From: Tetracentron sinense
Lineage: Eukaryota; Streptophyta; Magnoliopsida; Trochodendrales; Trochodendraceae
Length of the DNA: 64,000 bases
NCBI GenBank assembly: GCA_015143295.1
Contig: CM026563.1
Coordinates: 4,464,001 to 4,528,000, forward strand
Reading direction: 5' to 3'
Below, in pieces: positions 58,551-64,000 of the stretch. The first letter of the stretch is position 1, and each line of letters begins with the position of its first letter. A program made the translations under genes and the position numbers. Below the pieces are notes generated by a model. That model did not search any database and was not told where the DNA came from. It was given only the letters and a program-made list of their open reading frames with translations.

Positions 58551-61185
58551 GGTACGTTATTTTGTGGAGACTTATAAAGTAACACTTTACCAGTTTTGTA
58601 ATTTGGCAGTAAGTATTTTCTTTTGAAAACTAGATGTACTTTGCTTTTTATCTCTTGGGAAGCAATTCCCTTAAGACTTCAAATGCAGTAAGATTTCAAA
58701 TCTCATAAAAATTAATAAGATTGAAATCTCATTGTGAGCATGGAAAATTTCCTACCCACTTTCACATTTGTGTTTTGACTAAGAGTCGCCACCTATTCAT
58801 TCTAAGTGATAGGTCCCGGGATTTGGTCGGATAAGGCAAATGGTCTAAACAGAGATTAGGGTAAGCGGTTCGATTAAGCCTTGGGGAATGTGTTAGGCAC
58901 CCTAAGACTCTCATTTTGCAATGGTTACTTACTCCCTAAATTTACGTAAATTTAATCTCAATATTAATTAAGATGCCTAAGTGTTTAATCGAATGTTAAT
59001 CCAAGAAATATAAAAAGCTAGATGGGCTAGGGTCGAACTCGGGTTGGGTTGCCTTCGTACTCACATTGGGGTGAAATCAGACCGAGCGTAGTTCTGGCAC
59101 ATGAGCCTGTGCCAAGGCTAAGGAGAGTGTGTGTGTGCACCAAGAGTGGCTAAGGATCTAGCCTGGAGGCTAGGATTTGGTTGACCGGGTTGGTCAAGTG
59201 CACGGTTTAAGTCTAACCGCGGTTAGAATGGATTTCATCATGGTCAAAAGGTCTAACCACAATTAAGAAGATCCTACAAGTATCTTTTTGATCTTTTTAT
59301 ATTTTTTGAGTGTTTTCGTATTTTGAGATTTTATAATGTTTTTGGCATTTTGAGATTTTATCATTTTTTTTTTTTTTTTTTCATATAGGTAAGATTTTGA
59401 CAAACTTAAATAAAGTCAAATTTAATCCAAGAGAAAGACTAAGGGAAAGTTAGGCTACAAGATTATATTTAGGACATAAAGAGGGGTGTGCATTGTGAAT
59501 AGTAAATGGTCTATTGCCAACACCTATTTTGTTGGATTGGTGTTGATAATAAATTAAATACCATTGTCTTTGGTATGAGTCATTTTGGATAATGTCCTTT
59601 TTAAGTCCTTATGTCCTTAAGTCATCGTTTATCCATTTAAAATAGAACATAAAGGAAAAAGAAAAAAGAAAAAAAATGAAGAAGTGACAAGTGAAGAAAA
59701 TGAAAACTCATCATCTCATATCTAATGTAGTTCATTTACACAATTATGAATGATGTAATGAGACTCAACTATGAAAATTTGAGTGATGATAAGTTTCTGA
59801 AAGAATTCTAGAAGAATGACTAGAATCAAAATGAATAAGCAAAATAAAGGAGAGGTATAGTTTTAGTTTCCACTCTCTATGGGTCTACCCATATCCACAC
59901 TAGTAGGTACATAAAAAAGAAAAATATTTACATGAGAGGAAAAAAAAAATCTCCTTTCTTTTGTGGGGTCCCTCTACACCATTAGATTGGTGTAGAGAGA
60001 TCCAACAAAACTTGAGAAAAGAAAGGTCTTCCCAAATGATTCTAGAAAAAGACTACAAAAAAATAATAGATATGATGTAAAGAAGAAGATGAAGAATAAG
60101 GGGAGGAGTGTCTACTCCTCCAAGACTTCTTTTCCAATGCTCTAAGAGGTGATGGGTTTTTAGAATCCACAAAGGAAAAGAGTTAGTGAAGAACTCTAGG
60201 CTTTTAGTCCTAAAATTTTCTACACACTCTAAACCTTGACTTTTTCTAACTTTCTTCAAGGCTAAAAAGAAATATAAAATGTGAGAGGAGGAAGAGTTAG
60301 GATTTCTACTTGGGATTTTGGAGGTGGAAGAAATGGCTTGTGAGAGTCTTGTATTTATGGAGGTTTCAAGGGGTTGTGATAATTTGGTAATTAATAGAGA
60401 GTTGGGTGAGAAGAAGGGAGGTGATTGGTTGGTTAAAATTGATGTGGTTGATGATTTGATAATAAAAAAGGTATGTTCTTTATGAGAGGTGATTGGGTGG
60501 TCAAAAGGAGTGTAAGAGAATTAATTGTTTTGTAAGAGGTGTAAGAATGAATTGTAAGAGGTGTAAGAGAGTAAGGGAGGTGATTGATTAGTCAAAAATG
60601 TGTGTACTTAGTGAGAGATGATTGGGTGGTCAAAAAAGTGTGTAAACATAAAAATGAGACTATTTGGGGTTTAAAAATAAAATAAAAGGTCTTTTGTAGG
60701 AAAGTGAAAAGTGGACTTGGGTTTGTGGGTCTTGGATATGGGTTGAATGGATGTGGGTATGTGGACTAGATCTTATGGATCATGGGTTATTAGTAGATGG
60801 GTAATGGTTATTGGACTTTAGCTATGACAATTGGGTTTAAGCTATGGTAATTAAGCTTTCACTAAAGCAATTGAGTTTTGGCTAAGACAATTGAGTAATT
60901 AGGCTTGACTACTTGGGCTTGGGTAATAGAATTAAGTAATTGGGCTTGATTGAGTTGTTTGGGTACAAGTTTGGCCAAATGGGTTTGGGTCTTGAGTAAA
61001 CCTTGAAGCATTTGAAGAAGCGGGAAGAGGGATAGGGGGTGCAAAAATAGGGTGCTTACACTCATAATGGTAAGAATTAATTGTGTTAGAAACTATGGCA
61101 AAGTGATTCAAATTTCCTAACAACACCATGACCTAGTGAAAATGTTAAGTTTTATAAGTCTTAACAAAAGAACGGACCCTAAACA
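58551..61185. repeat. hAT-like repeat split by a solo LTR
   Basis: GTACGTTATTTTGTGGAGAC at the left and the facing GTCTTAACAAAAGAACGGAC at the right are its ends. Without the LTR it is about 300 bp. It is related to 11597-11810. Confidence 0.55.
58733..61060 (+). mobile_element. Solo LTR (2.3 kb)
   Basis: It starts TGTGAGCATGG and ends GGTGCTTACA (TG...CA with TGTGAGCA/TGCTTACA inverted ends). Flanks CTCAT (58728-58732 and 61061-61065) are a perfect 5-bp duplication. There is no internal second copy and no coding frame, so a solo LTR left by recombination is likely, probably of a Ty3/gypsy element with long LTRs. A LARD-type element is the alternative. Confidence 0.7.
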
Positions 61186-61420
61186 AACTAATATGGTAAA
61201 GAATCAGGAGATATATGAAAAAGATCACGTATGTTTACATGTATGTGTACACTGTCCCACCGAGATAACCAAAATTTTCGAGATTTCGGTTCAGGTTGGA
61301 TGACTGGAATCACCGATAATATCAGGATTTTTTTTTAATAATCTGCATTTCAACTAACAACAAACAAAAGGGAAGATAGGATCACTATGGTCACATACAA
61401 ACTTAGAACAAGGAACACAT

Positions 61421-61850
61421 TTAGATACCAAATACAGAAAAACACTTCAAAGCTTTAGCTACAATCTCATGAGCTTCAACATTTCCAACTCGACAAACAA
61501 AGGTAAAAACTACAAAGCTTATTGAGTTGCACACAACTTTAATATCATGGGTGATAGCCTGGACAGAACCACTACAAGGATGAGAAGATGAAATTAGTGA
61601 TTGCAAAAGCTCCGGGCAATCTGACTTAACAACAACTGCACTCCAACTTTTCTCTACCGCTAACAAACCCGCTTAAAGAACTGCATATTCCTCCGCCATA
61701 ATGGCAAGAATACCCAGATGAATAGAAGCACGACAAGCAATGATATGATTAGAATGGTCTCGGACATAGTCTAGTGGCTATATAAACTCCATCAGAGGAC
61801 ACCGCCCGATCACAATTTAACTTAGTCCACAATCGAGGAAGGGGAGATCA
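61421..61850 (-). pseudogene. LINE RNase H-like fragment
   Basis: Minus-strand frames read IIACRASIHLGILAIMAEEYAV and VVVKSDCPELLQSLISSSHP to VCRVGNVEAHEIVAKALK, the C-terminal RNase H (RVT_3) pattern of plant LINEs. Internal stop. Confidence 0.65.
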
Positions 61851-62245
61851 AGAATCAAACATGATCAAACTAGGAGTGTGAGACTAATCATCGGGATTTT
61901 AAACCTTGATGTATACTGGTTCAAGATGTAAGACTAATCATATGTACATGGTGAACATTCTCTATGGATGACAATTGATCGGGCCATGCATGCCTAACCA
62001 GGTCAAGTTGACCGACAATCCAACACTCAAACCCAGCCCAATTGTTAACCAAGTGGATATATGCTAGCTTGAATATGAATGGGCCATGCTTATCGGTTGG
62101 GTGTTACTGTCCCACTTTAGTCCATGATTGTATAAAGGTCCAACAATCCTTTATTAATCAGGCCATTTAGAAGTGATTGAGTGAGTTTACCCTTATGACA
62201 CCGTAGCGGTAACCTTGGGTCTGCCTGTGTTTGTTTAGGTGTTAC

Positions 62246-62659
62246 TTAACTCCTTAACAAAAAAGAAAAAATTTTGAATGGGCCCAACTCAATAACAAAA
62301 CCAACAGGACATTTAGAAACTATACATGACAATACATAGCCCGAAGACCCCTTGACACCAAAATTTTCCCATAATGCCATGGGATAAGATTTGGACAGAA
62401 ATTTCCAATGCAACTGTGCACTAGGTTGTACTTGGCTAGTTTCTGCGTGAAGCCATTGCACTGACGAGGAACGTGTAATACATGATGGTGAGGAATCTTG
62501 TATAGTTCCCAACAAAAAAAGAAGAAGGAATCTTGTATAGTTGTGCACTGCTACTACTTCTGGAGGTTTGCTCTTAGAAGGACTCATGTGGACCATCTCC
62601 ACAAGAGATTTAGCATCAAGTTCAAATTCCATCTGCTGCCAACCTTCCAAAACCGACAT
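62246..62659 (-). pseudogene. Second RNase H-like fragment
   Basis: VLEGWQQMEFELDAKSLVEM resembles the ESDS region of LINE RNase H; the remainder of the 137-codon frame is unrecognised. Tentative. Confidence 0.4.
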
Positions 62660-62799
62660 GAATACTGCATTTCATACTGGGATAGGGCTGCATCGAGCTC
62701 AAATGCCCTATTTCACCTCGTTAACAAGTCTGCATTTTGGGCCGGCATGGTGGCCCATCTCGAGTTATTGGCAGGGTAGGCCATGATTTCAATGGGCTA

Positions 62800-64000
62800 A
62801 GTTGGGATATTTTCTAGTAATTACTGGCGAGAAGACTATCAGCAACGCTCTGGGATGTTACGTATATTGTACAAGATCTCGTGTCAGATATATAAAGTTC
62901 TATGTCTACTTTCGTTTTCATCCACTTTCTTATTTTTTTTAATAAGACAAAAAAATTACAATTTTTATGGGATCCAATTTTTTTGTCTTGTTAAAAAAAA
63001 TGAAAAGTGAATGGAGAAAAAAAGTACACCTATACTATTCTCTCTCTCTCTCTATATATAGATATATATATATAAAGAGGCGCGTGTTTTGCACGTAATA
63101 ATTTAGTATTATTAAAAAATAAAATTTTTACTTAATAATGAGTCTCCCATGGGTCCTACGTAATAAAAAAAAGTTAACATAACTAACTTTAAGAAATTTA
63201 CCTTAAACAAAACTTCGAACTCATACGTAATAGTGATATACACACACAACGCTTATTACCTTTTTTAACTCACACATAATAGTAAAAAAACAAAACTTAT
63301 ATATAATAAAGTAAAGTGAAAGGTAATTAGGCCCATGTAATGTTTGGTATACTCCTTGTAGTTTTATTAGTAGGATGATGTACACGCCTTCCAAAAAGGG
63401 ATGATATACACACAACACTTAGTACTTAACTTATTACATAATATTTATATAGTACCCAAGATGAGTTTAGGCCTAACTCAAGCTCAACCCCGACCCGAAC
63501 TCATATAGGTTATTTAACTAAGCTCGGTTCAGGCCCAATAATATGGACCGAGTTTGGCCCAGATTGGAGCATCCGGCCCAGATTGGAGCATCCTCTGATT
63601 GACCTGCCATGGAGTGCAACAGCAGAATGTGCTACCAGAACCCCTTGTTATATAATGTAATAAACATAAAATGCGAACAATGTGGTAGCCCTCTCTGTAA
63701 GTTAATATAAAACAACCTTAACATTGAATATATGGATAGTGAGATCACAAAAGAAGATGTATGATTAGATTCTTCTAGATATCTAGTGGCTTGTTTTGAG
63801 GCCTTAGGATATTATCTTGCCACTATAGCTAGGCAACAATCATTGTCATGGCCATCGGTATCGTGATCTGATCGGTCATCCAAAGCTTATCCCAACTATT
63901 TGGTAGAATAATAGCCATTTCACTCGTCGAGTCACTCCTTGTTGGTGCGTTCCTGTGCCCCCCAAAAAAGTCATTAGGGTCAAGCCCTGCACCAAAGTAG
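62800..64000. other. AT-rich end of the window without a recognised gene
   Basis: It contains TC/TA microsatellites (about 63043-63073), AT-rich sequence with GCGCGTGTTTTGCACGTAAT (63080) that looks like a decayed Helitron-type hairpin, and a CAAGCTCAACCCCGACCCGA repeat (63480). No gene supported. Confidence 0.4.

Noticed and set aside
63075..63110. Possible Helitron end (GCGTGTTTTGCACG hairpin)
   Set aside because: There is no CTRR after the hairpin and no matching TC end.
1..64000. CRISPR array, operon, or organelle DNA
   Set aside because: No spaced identical repeats, no prokaryotic gene packing, no plastid or mitochondrial genes; the content is typical plant nuclear DNA.

Overview
This is nuclear DNA of a flowering plant, most likely a woody dicot. 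I cannot name the species. The window is AT-rich, its genes are intron-bearing, and the spaces between them are filled by plant-type transposable elements: hAT and Tourist-like MITEs, Helitrons, tRNA-derived SINEs, LINEs, a Ty1/copia element, small LTR (TRIM-like) elements and a solo LTR. Only three host genes can be supported. All were recognised from the protein sequence alone, without a database search.

Layout. Positions 1-8030 are repeat-rich with no gene: inverted-repeat elements, a direct duplication split by a MITE, a 1.7 kb nested foldback and a Helitron. Positions 8587-9714 hold a single-exon S40/DUF584 senescence-regulator gene with ABRE/G-box, GA-repeat and TATA signals upstream. 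Positions 9800-28140 are again accessory: MITEs, SINEs, two Helitrons, a 1.65 kb foldback made of repeated modules, a 1.0 kb hAT-like element carrying a piece of an HD-ZIP IV gene, and a 1.4 kb inverted array ending about 355 bp before the next gene. Positions 28497-32294 (+) are a three-exon DRB2-type double-stranded-RNA-binding protein (390 aa). Positions 34137-57547 (-) are an eight-exon mRNA-decapping enzyme DCP2 (320 aa), spread over 23.4 kb because introns 1 and 4 are swollen by transposons. Intron 1 (11.5 kb) contains an 8 kb copia element that itself carries a LINE and three small DNA elements. Positions 57600-64000 hold a SINE, a Tourist-like MITE, a 2.3 kb solo LTR and degraded LINE RNase H pieces.

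How the genes relate. DRB2 (small-RNA pathway) and DCP2 (mRNA decay in P-bodies) are convergent neighbours with 1.84 kb between stop codons. Both handle RNA, but the pairing may be chance. The most unusual feature is a recurrent module of about 100-160 bp (consensus around GGTTAAGATTCACTCACC and AAAAGGGACACGTG). It occurs alone, inside Helitrons, and as head-to-tail arrays folded back on themselves in three large palindromes, one directly upstream of DRB2. Many copies carry a G-box/ABRE core. Alignments here were made by eye; percent identities are approximate.
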